Shown: piece after piece, positions 1 through 12,500 of the stretch | Layout: every line of letters begins with the position of its first letter | How positions within the stretch are numbered: the stretch's first letter is position 1 | Assembly (NCBI GenBank): GCA_008694505.1 | Contig: VZDJ01000219.1 | Coordinates: 9,837,089-9,901,088 of the forward strand | Reading direction: 5' to 3' | DNA from: Cyanoderma ruficeps | Lineage: Eukaryota > Chordata > Aves > Passeriformes > Timaliidae | Length of the DNA: 64,000 nucleotides | Notes under the pieces: generated by a model | The model's input: only the letters and a program-made list of their open reading frames with translations | What the model was told of the DNA's origin: nothing | The model's database searches: none | Made by a program: the position numbers and the translations under genes

Positions 1-911
1 TGCCAGTCAAGGCAGATATTGCATGTTTCAGCCAAGCCTTGATATCCTTCTGAAGAGTCACCAGGCTATAAAATCCAACTTCGAGGCTGCAAATGAAGCT
101 GAAATGTCATATAACATTACAAGGGTTAATTGGGCAATAATTACTTCTCTGGTCTCTTACTCTCTAGTAATGACAAATTGAAAAAGAACAAAAAGAAGGC
201 AAAATCGCTCGTGTTTCTGTACTGCAGACAATAACGACCATCACATGGGTTGTTATAATCATCACAGGCTCGTGGTATTTTTCAGCTGAGATAGTTTACT
301 GTTTTTTATCACTGGCTAGTGATGTTTGCTGCTTTAGAAATTAGCTCTGTAATTTTAAATATCTTTTTCTCCCATGTATTATGAACATATAAATAGGGTT
401 ATATTTTTCTCTCCTTGCTTTTGTTTGGTTTCTGACTCCTTCCATATTGATTTGTCTCAGTGCTCTGTGAAACTGATTACATTTGCTTGTTTAGAAACGA
501 GGATTCTGGAATTCTGCATTATATTTACCACTCAAGAAGAAAATGACAACAAAGAAACAAGTTTCTTTCAGAAAGGAAACAAAAGCCTCATTCAGATGAG
601 AGTTAATTTAATGAAAGTATTTAATCTTCCCCTCCTCCCTATCCTGAAGCTAGAAGTTATGACACTTTTTTTATTTTAAGATCTCCTTGCCACGTTTATC
701 CTGAGCCATTCTCAGTGTACTGGCAGAAATGAATTTTATTCTGTCAGGCCTGCAGAGATTATTCTGCTCTGTAACAAGCAGCTTTAGACCTTCTTCTGGT
801 TTGAGTATTGTCAACAGACAGAACTAAAGGTCTCGTTGTGGTGTATTCACTTAAATTTAGTATTCCTTCTCACATTAATTTCTATTCCTTTTTGCATGAC
901 CAGAAAAAAAA
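1..911. other. Unique AT-rich non-coding sequence
   Basis: No gene, RNA or repeat family is recognisable here. Open frames are short (about 100 codons or fewer, apart from one that continues into the CR1 sequence downstream) and have no domain signature. The composition is AT-rich with ordinary short T and A runs. Confidence 0.6.
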
Positions 912-964
912 CCCATGGAATGGTTTTGGCTGTAAAAGATCTCTAAGGTCATTGAGTCCATCTG
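912..964 (-). repeat. Old CR1 LINE 3'-end fragment (about 50 bp)
   Basis: The + strand reads CATGGAATGGTTTTGGCTG, then AGATCTCTAAGGTCATTGAG. This follows the reverse complement of the avian CR1 3' end (a 'gaatggtttgggttgga...gatcat..agtcca' pattern) with many substitutions. CR1 is the main non-LTR retrotransposon of birds, and most copies are 5'-truncated 3' ends like this. It lies about 57 bp from a second, better preserved CR1 end in the same orientation. It is either an older independent insertion or a partial duplication of the CR1 terminus. The match was recognised by eye, so the edges are approximate. Confidence 0.6.
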
Positions 965-1020
965 AAACGAAGTGGAAGATGGAAATTTCTTCTGCAGCAA
1001 GTTCACATTCTGCCAGGTTC

Positions 1021-1376
1021 CACAGAATCCTGGAAAGGTTTATCTTGGAAGGGACCCCAAAGATCATCTGCTTCCAACCCCGTGCCATGGGCAGAGACAC
1101 CTTCCACTATCCCAGGTTGCTCCAAGCTCCATCCAACCCAGCCTTGGACATTTCCAGGGATGGGGCAGCCACAGCTTCTCTGGGCACCCTGTGCCAGGGC
1201 CTCGCCACCCTCACAGGGAACGGTTTCTTCCTAATATCTAATCTAAATCTGCCCTCTTTCATCTTAAACTCATTCCCTTTTGTCTTATCACTGCATGCCC
1301 TTGTAAAAAGTCCCTCTCCAGCCTGGTTTTAGGCCCCCTTTAGGTGCTTTTGGGTTTAAGCTCTAAGATATCCCTG
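1021..1376 (-). repeat. 5'-truncated CR1 LINE, 3' end (about 355 bp)
   Basis: Reading the + strand gives, in order, the landmarks of the reverse-complemented avian CR1 3' region. These are CACAGAATCCTGG; TTGGAAGGGACCCCAAAGAT; CCATGGGCAGAGACACCTTC; TTCCAGGGATGGGGCAGCCA; TTCTTCCTAATATCTAATCT; GCATGCCCTTGTAAAAAGTC; and CCTCTCCAGCCTGG. The element therefore runs on the minus strand, with its 3' terminus near 1021 and its truncated 5' side fading out around 1376. No reverse transcriptase coding part is present. Similarity to the remembered consensus is clearly high but was not measured. Open frames across this stretch, on both strands, are products of the repeat and not genes. Confidence 0.93.
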
Positions 1377-3992
1377 TTTGTTCCAGAGGACTTCACCCAT
1401 CCCATCCTCAGCCCACAGAAGATTTCGGCGCAGTATCACTCTTAGCAAACAAACCTCCTCCTACCAGCTTGGCACCACGGTTTGGCAGGTCATGCTCAGC
1501 AAAACCCCGGCTGGGGAGCTCAGTCTGTGCTGATGGCAGCCAGCCCACTGGAAAACTGGACTCCAAGGGAAGATGTGGCAGTCAGCCTGGCACCCTGCCC
1601 ACGCCTGGAGAGCTCTGCACTGCTGGGGGGAGACCCTCGGAGGAGGAACAGCCTCTCCTGTTCACAGAGGAGACAGATAAAGTTTGGTATTGCTGGCTGC
1701 CTAATGTCAGCCTGGTGCCTTTTTGGAGACACACAGACCCATCTTCAATTCTCTTGGGAGCTGTAGCATTTTGCAGACAAGCTGATGCCTAATTTTAAAG
1801 ACAAGAGGCAAGGCAGCTGCAGCCCAGCTGTGTGGAAATCTTTTAGCAGTATTGGGACTGGGATGTGGATTTTTTTTTTTTTATCCTACAGCCTTGAATA
1901 TCTGCTGGAAAAGTCCCCTTATGGCTTTTCTGCTTTTATTTTGTGTCTGGGGCAGCTACAATAGCAGAGGACAATATGGGAAGGCTGTGCTTTGTGGAGG
2001 TGACACTCTCAGATTCAGAAAAGCTGTTTCCCCTCCAGGTGTAGACGGGGACAGCAGCCCTGACTTTGAGCTTCTCTTGTTATCAGTCTTCATCTTTACA
2101 TACCTGTGACAGTGAGCATTAAACTCAGCCTCACTTTCTGGAGATCCAGGAGAGCTGGGCACATTTATCTCCCAATGCTTGATCTCCCACCTGGATCCCT
2201 GCCAGCACGTTTGGCTCCTCTGGTGCTCCAGGACCTGTATCCAGCCAGGGTGCTGACAACTGTAGAACATGATAAGGATTTTTAAAGAGAGAAATAGCTT
2301 TGTAGCTGTGCTTTGCAGTTCCATTTAGCTTTCAAATTGCTGCTGTGTAAAAAAACCAAAAAAATCAGATATAAAATGTTTTATGGAAAAGTTCTGCAGC
2401 TTCATATCATATGCTGTGACTTTTCCCCCCCATTGTAACCATATTATGTCCTTCAGACACTGTGAGAAGGAGTGGAGAGAGGTGAGAGCAAGAGAGAAGA
2501 AAGAAACACTGACTCCCAGTGTTAGCTACATGTTTAGAGACCCGAAGTTTGCAGTGGAAACTAAATCATCCCTCAAGGTAAAATGTATCTTATAGTGGAA
2601 TTGAGAAGTTCTACAGAAGAAAAATGACCACAAGTCAGGCTATTCTTTCTCTTTCCCCCACTTCCTGCCATGTTTTCACAGCTATTATTGAACAAAATCT
2701 GTGTCACGACAGATTAATCTCTTGAACGGTTCTGCCTTGAGCAGGAAAATGTCCCGGGCCCAGTGTGAGTGTGTGAACAAGGTGTTACAACAACCTGCCC
2801 GCAGGAGGCTGCTGGGAGAGGAGCAGAAACAGGGGCTGCTTTGGAAGGGCTTTGCCCCTGAATCACTGAAAGAAGCAGGAAATTATAGAAATAACAACTT
2901 CTGTGTGGTGTGGTCAGTCAGAGGGCTCAGACACCCCTGCGCTGCGGGACAGAGGTCAGAGAGAAGATGCAGCAACATTATCCTGGCAAAAGGAAGGTGG
3001 CTGGCACATCCTGATGCCTCAGCTTGGAGAGCTGGGATGCAGTGTCTGCTGCAGACACGGAACTGCAAGGGCAGGAGCTGAATGGAGACAGATGGAAACG
3101 TCTTGCAAAGTGATTTGCTCGTGTCAGAGATGGATAATACACGGTTGGTTGGACAGAGGTCATCAGTCAATTCTTGTTGAATTTCCACCAGCTGAACTGC
3201 ATTTCAACCAGGGATGGGATCCAGGAGGGGTTTTGAATACCCTGGAATATCTTAACCCTTTCTCTCTGTTCTTAGATTCAGCTGCAGGGGGCTGGGGGAA
3301 CACCACAGACCCTGTCACCAGCTCACAGCTGCTGGAGGCTGCGAGTCATTGATGACTGGAATACTCACTTCCCAGTACCTGTGACTCCCACCACAGACTG
3401 CTTCAGATAGTAAATAAAAGCCTGAAAATACCTGGTTTAAAAAATATTAATTTGCCTGTAGGGAGAATTTTTGTAATCCTCATCCTTTTGGTCCTTAGGA
3501 ACAAATCATTACAGTTGGAGCATTGAAGAAACAGAGGCAATCTCTTCATGTCAAGCAATAAAATTACTTTGTCTAATGCTTCACTATCTTTTAAAATCTG
3601 CATTAACAAATGTAAACAAATCACTAGGGGATTTTTGACAGTGTAATAATAGTGACAAGAGAGTCCAGAAAGTGTGTGCTCTCAAGCCATTACTGAGATG
3701 TAAATCCTTAATGATACCATATATGTCAAGCCTATATATTACTTAGACAGCTATAATAGTTCTGATGTTCCAATGAAAACACACTCTGAAGAGAAGTCAC
3801 TGCACTCTTCGCTGCATACTTAATCAGATTTTCAGTCAATGCATTGTGAGCAAGATTTTAAAACTCCCAAAACTACAGTTTATAGCAAATTATAATGTTT
3901 GACAGAGTGAAAACACACTCCTCTTCAAGTCACTGTCTTCAGCTGAACTACACCTTCAGAATATCTTTAGGAAGCAGGGAAAATTCATAAAT
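1377..3992. other. Unique non-coding sequence
   Basis: Nothing is recognised beyond a T run near 1870-1883 and a GC-richer patch at about 2700-3350. The patch carries several overlapping open frames (up to about 149 codons) on both strands with no domain, signal peptide or compositional sign of real coding. I see no repeat family. Confidence 0.5.
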
Positions 3993-4060
3993 GCTGTTTT
4001 GTAGATGAGGCAAAGTGGCTGCAGAGAGCTTAAATGATGTTCTCAAGGTTGTGGCAGATT
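3993..4060 (+). repeat. Possible MIR/CORE-SINE relic
   Basis: The stretch has the order of words typical of the MIR core: GTAGATGAGGCAAAGTGGCT, then GCAGAGAGCTTAAATGATGT, then TCTCAAGG. This parallels 'cagatgagg..actgaggc..agagaggttaagtgac..gcccaagg' in the MIR consensus. The match is short and heavily diverged, so chance similarity is possible. A profile search against MIR models would settle it. Confidence 0.4.
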
Positions 4061-7000
4061 TCCTCCTGTTTGCTCCCCTCAGTGGCTGTAGGTGTGGTAA
4101 CAATCAGACTGCATCACCTTTTCCCTCCTGCAGCTCGGTGATAGTTGGAGTGTTGTCTTCAGACAGGACCAGAGTTTGGCTGAGCCTCAGCGTCACATTT
4201 TGTGCCTCCTGCAAGAGGGAGAAGGTTGTTGGAACAGCCTTAGAGTGAATCAGCCCAGTGCAGCATTCGTGAAAGGAGAGTCCAGTTAACAAACAGACAA
4301 TTTTAACAGACACAAGAAGAGGATTAGGCATGGTTACTTCTCCACTTTGCATTTCCTTGCCTGCCTCTCTTCCTTGCTCTGGTGGTAGCAGTATGTTTTG
4401 TGTCCCTATATGAAATCAATATCCCAGAAAATCATCCTCCAACGTTTCTTGTCTCTTGGATATTTGTAAAAGAGGTCCCTCAGCTCCATCATATGAAGAA
4501 TTTCAATAGTTTCATTGGGGAAGAAGAAATTACAAATACGGCACACTGAATTTTATATTCACAAACCTTAAATACTTTCACTGGGCTGTGCCTCCTCCTC
4601 ATTTCCCTTCCCTCTCCAAAATAACTCTCTCTTCATTGATATTGGGTCTTTCTGGTTAATCTTCCCATCTCAAATGTGCTTAAATATCTCTCTTGTTAGA
4701 AACACTGCCTCCTGCATCCCTCCATCTGATTTCCTCTTGGAAATCAGCCAGTCTCAAATTAATCTTGTGGATAGAAAGCTGGCCCTTCCTGCCTGGCGTG
4801 ATGGGTGACTCATGTCTGTGCTTCTGCCTGCACCCCAAACATGGCAGCCTGAGTCACTGTCCTCCACCACATCCCTCTCTCATCTTGCTTCCCTGCCCCA
4901 GCCAGAAATTCCCAGCCGATGTGTGCATGAGCTGCCAGAGCTGTCAGACAGCCCCAGGGCACCGCTGTGACCTGCAGAGTCCCTGTGACCCTCGGGGGGC
5001 TGCCTGTCACCTCCACTGCTGCCCTGCTGAGCTCAGGGACAGCACTGCCACCCTCCACACCATCTCCAGCCTTGGTTTGCTGCTGGAAGTCAAAGACCAA
5101 GTCCCACTTCAGAGTTTGCTTCTTCGGGCACTTCTAGACATTATCACTATCATGTAGTTAATTAAACTGTCTCAAATATGTGCCAGTATTGGGCCTTGGC
5201 CCAGACCTTTTGTTTATATTTTTGACCAGCCCCCATTCTCCATTTGGCAACGTATCAAAATGTACAGATGGATCAAAATAGATCATCATTTCCCAATAAA
5301 ATATGATTCTTTGCAAATAGTTACCCAGCCTGTCACAGCTGGTACTCACAGGGCTTGAATTATACATGTGCAAGCTGGAAGTGCTGTGAAGGCTCACCCA
5401 TCCAGAACAGTGTTCATGAAAATCACTCCCCAACCCAAATCCTACCTGCTGGTCCAACGGGGTCCCCTGTGGATGTGGTGGGAAGACTTTTGTCCTTCAG
5501 CCAAGCTGTGTTGGCCTCGTAGAAACCTCAGCCAGTGAAAGCTGCTTCTGCCAGAGAGCTGCTCCCCACCAGCTCATGGGCACCCCACACTCAGGGGACG
5601 TGTCTGACATTCAAATACTAAAATACGTATATATGAGAGGGATTGTTGGCCTTCAGCAAGCAGAAAACATCTCATTTAGTCAGCTAAATTATTCATTGGA
5701 AATAATTTGTTCAGCTCCAGTACCCAGCAACAAAAGGGTTCACTTTTCTTTCCTGCCATATAGGGAGGAATCTTCTGTCAACATCAGCAGGGGATATCCA
5801 GAACAATCATTGTGATATTAAATTTTTGCTTACCTACATGTTCTTTAGGAATGGATGCAATGCAAAACTGTCCATGTGTTGGTGTTAGATTCCAGCACAG
5901 GGAGATGTGCCAGCAAATCTCTCCTGGGCATATCCAGTGGTGCACATTCCACTGAGAAAGTATTTCACAGTTCAGTGGCCACTAAAAATTACTTTTGTTG
6001 GTTATAATATTTTGATATAAGTGACACATTGAGCTGTGCTGTGAAGTCCCTTCTCTATTCCCTTGATTAAAAACAACGTAGAGTAAGAAGTGGGTGCGAC
6101 TGAAGCTCCAAGTGGTCAAGCCCAACTCTCCAGCAGTGAGGACACCTGGTCAGAAAAGAATGGAAGAGCTTGGCAAGCACAGATCTGTCCTTCTCTCAGT
6201 TCCAGAAATTCATAGCTTGGGGTCAAAATGAGTTTATGTTTAAAAATCTCTGGATATTTCTTCTAGGAGTTGATCAAATGTGTGTCTGTGAATTCATCTG
6301 TGACTTTGGTCAATTCCTCCCTTTCTCATTCTTTAGCTTTACAACTTCTTTAGCTTTACTCTTGCCAAAAGCCAGAGCTAGATTTTTTTATTTATCCACT
6401 TTAACATGTCACTACCCTGAATTTCCCTTCCAGCCTCTTCCAATGTGAGATTTTCCAAAATATGTAATACATAGCTCCATGCTGTCCTGACTCTTTCAGA
6501 TATTTGAAAAAGAACCTTGTGATTTACAAGAGAATATGTAACAAATCCCAAGCCCAATAACTTACCTTTATTAGTTTTATTTCTCTTGGTGTCTGCTTAT
6601 CTCAGTGGCCATTCTGTCCCTCCAGATAGAAAAGTACTTTGTCTCAATTTGTGAATCAATTATTAAATCTTTGATGAATATTTTGGCAGTCTATATTCCT
6701 CTGCTGCCATTGCCTCCTTCCTTTCCTTGTTCTTCCTCTTTTCCTTGTGATCTCAGCATTACTATTCTTCTGGCAGTCCCATCCCTAAGGTAGGCATGAC
6801 TTGAGAAGCTTCGTGGATGACTTCAGAGGAGATGTTGATAAATAACACTGTATTTAGGCTGCGTAAACCGAGCCGACCTTTGGTCTGTTCTTTCCTTGCC
6901 ACTTCCCAACTAAACAAGCAGAGAAGAAAAGTCTGTACGCTCAGCCACCTCAGGCTATCCCTTACTGAAAGCTTTGCTCCAAAGGTTACTGGGAAGGGGA

Positions 7001-8694
7001 GAGAAGCAAATCTATGTCTGTAAATAAACAGCAGGCAAATCAAAAAGATCAACATCAGAGGATGTTCATCAAGGGTGAACAGCAGAGCAGCTAGCAAGAG
7101 AGAAGATAACTTCTTACACACTAAAACAATCCCCGTGGTACCCATATTTATTTTGTCTGTGGCAAAAGGAATAATGAACAAATGCTGGGGATTCAAGTGC
7201 AAAAGGCCCCAGTCCTCAGTTCAACCCATGGGTGAGTTTCACTGAACAGCTGGCAGCAGTGTTTTCCAGGATTCAGTGTGTCCAGATATTCAACCTTTGA
7301 GATTTTCCATGTGGTTTGGGAGTCTCAGAAAACTGGAAACAACACGTTCACCATACCAAGTCACCTGAATGTTGAGACTGAAAAAACAAATAGGGATGGA
7401 ATAGCTCCTTTTGGTGATCTGGAAAAGGAACATACCCATAATCCTGGATTGTTAGGACCAGATACTAAAACTAGTGGGTCAAGAGGTGCAGTTAGTCATC
7501 TACAGTTGAACCAGGTAGATTCGTGGACAAAGAAAATTCAAAAACTGCTCATGTGGTTGGTATTTTAATTGCACTGGACTCTTCATGGACAAATGTTTTA
7601 CCCGTTCAGATGGAATATGAATCCTCAGAGATGGTTTAAACCTGGTTCTCTGGATCTTAACTGGTACTGAAAAGGGAAAAAAAAAATAATCCACTTCCTA
7701 ATAATTTATCCCCTCCTTCCCTGCCACTGACTTTGAGCTGGGCTAAAAGTTTGCCCAACATTTTAATCTACGTAGAATCCTTAATACTGAAATCAACATT
7801 TCTGCAAAGATTTTTGCATTTTGTCTGTGCTCAGTGATGTCACCCCTGTGACAGCTTTGCTTTATTTTCTATAAAGCAGTTGAGATTTATGGTACATGTC
7901 ACTCCTTTTTATGAGCTTATTTTATGATGTGGCTGATCTCATGGCAAACAAAGCTTTTGCTCATATTTCCAGGGTTTTGGGTTTTTTCCTCATTCTGTAT
8001 TCAAGAAAAATACAGGAAATGGGGCAGTTTGGAAACTGTAACTCTTAAGGTGTTAATATTTTTTAAAGCCCTAAAGTGTAGAATTCCCCCCAAATCATCT
8101 TGTGGCAGCCAACTTTTCATTACATTACGATACATGTGTGAGCTGACATCCATTCAGCTGTTGTCAAGCACCTTCACTGAAGTGATGTCCAGGCATTTGC
8201 ATTCTAAAAGGAGTAGAAATAAAAACAAACAAACAAATAAAACCCCAAACCAAAAAAATTTACTCTCTGAACTGTTTTAACCACTTCTGCGAGAAGTGTC
8301 ATCCAAGAAACAAGGTCACAAACTGTTTCCCCATGAGAATGGCAGACACAAAATCCTTTTGAAAGGAGGGAAGAATAGAAGGTTAGGGCTTAGACTGCAA
8401 AAATACTTTGTGTTCCCAGGCTGGTCTGGTAGGCTGGTACTTCAAGACCTCAAAAAATGTGTATTTATTACTCAAAACTTTTTTTATTGAAACACTGCAA
8501 AATAGCAAAACCTTTACTGTGCCACTTTTCAAAAGAGAGGCTGTTTTCTTCCTTTAAGCCACATTTCTTACCCTGAGTAGCTCTTAGTTTATGTTTTAAT
8601 GCTGCAGAGGACATGAAATGAGGAAATCTTTGCCCTAAGTATTGAACAAAAAATGGAAATGAGAAAGAAACTCAGGAGGGCAAGCAGCGTTAGC
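4061..8694. other. Unique non-coding sequence
   Basis: No gene or known repeat is recognised. A GC-richer patch at about 4690-5100 contains a 154-codon open frame. Its translation is cysteine-, proline- and leucine-rich without family features, and the opposite strand is also open, which argues for composition and not coding. The rest is AT-rich unique sequence with small A/T runs, for example near 7679 and 8219-8260. Confidence 0.5.
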
Positions 8695-8755
8695 TCTGCT
8701 TTACAGACAGGAAATGGAGAGCAAAGGATGAGTGGTTTTGTTAAGTCTTTCCAGA
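8695..8755 (+). repeat. Possible MIR relic
   Basis: CTTTACAGACAGGAAATGGA followed by GAGCAAAGGATGAGTGGTTT and TGTTAAGTC resembles the MIR core 'ttttacagatgaggaaactgaggc...gaggttaagtga'. The match covers only about 50 bp and is weak. Confidence 0.3.
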
Positions 8756-9468
8756 GAAAAATGCTGATGGCAACTGTGTGTCAATGTAGCAGAGTCTCTA
8801 TCACCAGAGACAGCGAGGGAAAGATGAGGATATTGGATTCTGCAAGAGTGTAACCAAAGCTACTTTGAAATAAAGAGGGACCTTTGGATTGGCTCAGAAG
8901 AATCTGGTTTTATTTGTAGTGATTTAGTCAGACTGGGGCTGAGGATTTTATCTTTCACCGGCTCCTGTCTCATTTTGATATACTCATATCCATCTTACTT
9001 TTCAGCATCCTTAACCATGGCACAGCAAAGAGAATTTCTTCTTTATGAATCTGTTTGCACAGAGTGTCTCAGGACTAAGTGCAGCATCCATATGAATGAT
9101 AGGAACAAATTACATGTTCAAAATCATATCGTCGATCTGTAGTGCATCTTGAAGCTCAATCCTTTCCACCCCAATTTTCCCTGGCTGACTATCCCAGTGT
9201 TCTGCTGTGCAAACAGCTTTGCTGGAGCTGTCACTGCCTTTTCAAGTCACTCTCTGTGTGTGGCAGTGGCAGGGGTGCATCGGATTTGAATTTCACTTCC
9301 TCATGTGGTTTTTGCAACTCTGAGTTCAGACCTTGCCCAGATGGTCCCTCTATGTCAGAATCCATCAAGTATTTTCTTTTCCATCACTCACGAACAGGAT
9401 CTGGGGACTTGGGCACACGGTACTGTCAGAATAAAAGGCAAATGCCAAACACAGAAATATGTTTCTTT
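8756..9468. other. Unique non-coding sequence
   Basis: I see nothing recognisable in this stretch before the pentanucleotide microsatellite. Confidence 0.5.
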
Positions 9469-9533
9469 CCCCTTCCCTTCCCTTCCCTTCCCTTCCCTTC
9501 CCTTCCCTTCCCTTCCCTTCCCTTCCCTTCCCC
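9469..9533 (+). repeat. (CCCTT)n pentanucleotide microsatellite
   Basis: About 13 perfect CCCTT units run without interruption. The tract is pure pyrimidine on the + strand and pure purine (AAGGG) on the other. Because the unit is 5 bp and has no stop in several frames, open frames on both strands pass through it and encode Phe-Pro-Ser-Leu or Gly-Lys-Glu repeats. These are artefacts. The lack of internal variants suggests a polymorphic locus that is still changing length. Confidence 0.97.
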
Positions 9534-12500
9534 TCATGGCTGCAGGTATTGCTCTCACAGAGTGGCCGTGTGGGTGGTTCAGAAGTGACCGTATATCCAA
9601 AACTTTCGTTTCAAATAGCTGGAATCCACGGAAAGCCCCCATTGGTATTCAGGGCATTTCAGCACTGAGCAGCACGAAGGGAAGAGATCAATAATCACAT
9701 TGCATGATTACACAGCTTCTTGCTGTGCCAGGCTGACAAACCACCTCACTCTAATGTTGGATCCAGCCCTCCCTGATTTGCCCTTCAAGTAGAGTGTCCC
9801 ACCTTCCTCCCTCTCACTCAGCTGTCCTCTAGGAATATTTCCCAACTCAACTGCGATAACCTTGTCTAACTTCTTCGCAGTTTATTCCATGTCTGTCTTT
9901 CTCCTCCCTGGTGTATTATTTAGGAATTACTACTGGAAGGCCTCATGTTCACAGTTATCTTTGTTTAGCCTTTATTTCAATGCCACTCTTACTCTTCCTG
10001 GCCCTACAAACTTGCTCCACTTCTTCATTAACAGGTATGTGGCAGCTGGAAGGAAAACCCTGATTAAAGAGCAAATGTGTATCAGGAGGGGAAAGATGGT
10101 AGGAGATCAGTGGGGATGTGTTGTGAGCTGACAGTATGGCCAAACTAGGCACTGGTTCCTAAAGGAAAGCTGAAAATGGCAGCTAGGAGCAGCTTTTGAT
10201 TTTCTCTGGTCTTCAGTGTTTTCACAGCTCAAGTATTTCTTCACCCAAGATTTATCATCCCTAGCTTAGGTCCTACTTCTGTTCTGCTCTGCCTCTTACT
10301 TGTCTCCAGGCTTTAACAGCACTGACAAACCCCCAAAGTTTTCTTAAAGTATCCAAAATGCATTTCAGGTACTTCTGTTGTTTTTTAAAAACCGATCAAA
10401 TTTCCCCCCAAAATAGCTCTTACTAATACCTCTTCCAGCAGCAAAGTAATAGCCATTGGTATCTCCTACTCAGTAATGCTCCAAGGTGGGAGAAGTAGGG
10501 GAGGCAGGCCTGTATCCAAAACTCAGAGTTGCACAAAGGGAATACACTGTGGGAGGATGGAGAGAGAGAAAAAACCAATGTGAGATTGATGCCAAAATCT
10601 GACAAACACACCAAAGACACCAAATGGCCAAAGTGAGAAGCCCTTCTGCGAGACCGTGAGCCAAGCCAGGGAGACAAGGATGTGCTGATGATTGATTCAC
10701 TGCTGGGTTTGTGTCATGAGGAATCTGGCAGCCACACAGTTTCTGCTGTGTGTCACAAAACTCCACATAAATAAATCATGGAGGGCAAAAACATTGGCAC
10801 GAGTATTTCAGGTTGTCAGTGCCTGTAATGAAGTCTTGCTTTAGGTACACTATCAAATCCCTCTAGTCTACCCTTGCTTCAACCTTATTTATGACCAATT
10901 CTTATTTTCTACTGTTTCCAATTGCACAGACATAAAAAAAAAAGCTTTGAATAATGCCAAATGGATAGAAAAGTTCTGGTTTTGCAGCATATCATGCTTA
11001 AATGTCTCTTGCTTTGTGCCCATGTGAATTCATAACTCAGGCTTAGGCCAAAAGGCACCACAGAGTGGCTGTTAAGAATTGGGGGAAGGTCTTTATAGAT
11101 CCAGGCTTATGCCAGGGTTGGAATTTCAAGGGTTTGAGGTACTGGAAATGTTGGAACCTGCTGTCTGAGTTTGTGGAATCTGGAGCAATTTGGAGGCTTG
11201 AGCCGGCTCACTCCTATGGGCAGCAACACTGAAGGGGGCACCTGTAACTCTCTCACTGTGTCCTCAGAAATATCCGTCAAGGCTATTTCTGAGGGTTTCC
11301 AACCTTCTTCTAAAAACAGGCTATCTAGCAAAAGTGGGGATAATCTGGGACATGATTTGAAAATTTGTTAAGACCCAGAGAGAAACTGCCACCCCTTTCT
11401 GTGGAACAAAGATCCTCCATCATTTTCAGCACAGACCAAAGTCTGCAAGAGTTACCCAAGAAAACTGAACATTTTCTTCCTACACTTTGTTTTCCCTCTC
11501 ACTTGCTGATTTTAAGTGCAGGAACCAAAATGCTGGTGTGGGAGAAGAGCTGTTGCAATGCAGTTTGAAGGTTAAACATCAAGGTATCTTTGAAATCACA
11601 GAAGCGGGTGGCGGGATGTTCTCCTGAGATTTGTGAGCTCGTTTTTCTCTTCTAGACCAGAAGAATCCACACCCAGACTTCCCTTGGCTTATTCTCCAAC
11701 TCACCACCGATCCTTTCAGGTTTTAATCACGCCTTGTTTTTCAGCAATCTTCAATTTTGACATTGAATCTTATTCCACAAAAGGCAAAAAACTTGGATGT
11801 TTTTACAGGTTTTTTTTCAAGGTGGATAATAAATAGCCAGAATTCCACGCTGTTTTTCTCATCACCCACTTGAACATCCAAGGGCAGAGAACTGAATATT
11901 GCAAGTAATTACCAGTGTGTTCTACAGTGAAATTTCCATCAGTTAAAATAAAGCTTTTATCTATTTTTTTTTGGTAGTGAAATGGGAAATTCGCTTGCTC
12001 TGAGCAAACTGAACATATGTTTATCCCATGTGAGAATCTGCTATTAGCGCCCACAAGGCTCTAGTTTACACAACATCTATTTTCTTTTTCAGTGGGTAAT
12101 GAAAGAAGTGTCAGAGACACCCAGGCTCTTCTTCAGTCTCACAGACAGTTATTTCCAGAACCTGGGAGCAAAGGCCATGGCATTCATTCCTCTTGACAGA
12201 TTCGCAATGTTGTGCACAAAAAATAATCAAACTTTTGCATAAGTATTTTAAAATTGGTGTTAAATCCCCTTCAAAAAGCCAAAAATAATACAGAAGGGAA
12301 GAGCTTACTTGGTTTTTCTTGTTCTGTTTATTGGATGTCACATTATAAGAAGAGGAAAGTCTTCTGTTGGATTTTGCAGCATGATTTTGGCCAGCATTGT
12401 TAATTGTTTTTAATAAAACGAATTGCCTTGGGCTGGAGCTGAATCTCATAAGCCACACGAATGAAGATTAACTTTTTGTCCTTCCTCTTTTGTGAAGCTG

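Noticed and set aside
808..1332. 174-codon + strand open frame (and overlapping frames on both strands)
   Set aside because: It runs antisense through the CR1 3' fragment. The openness comes from the repeat, not from a gene.
9142..9694. Several open frames with Phe-Pro-Ser-Leu or Gly-Lys-Glu repeats
   Set aside because: They are translations of the (CCCTT)n microsatellite in different frames and strands.
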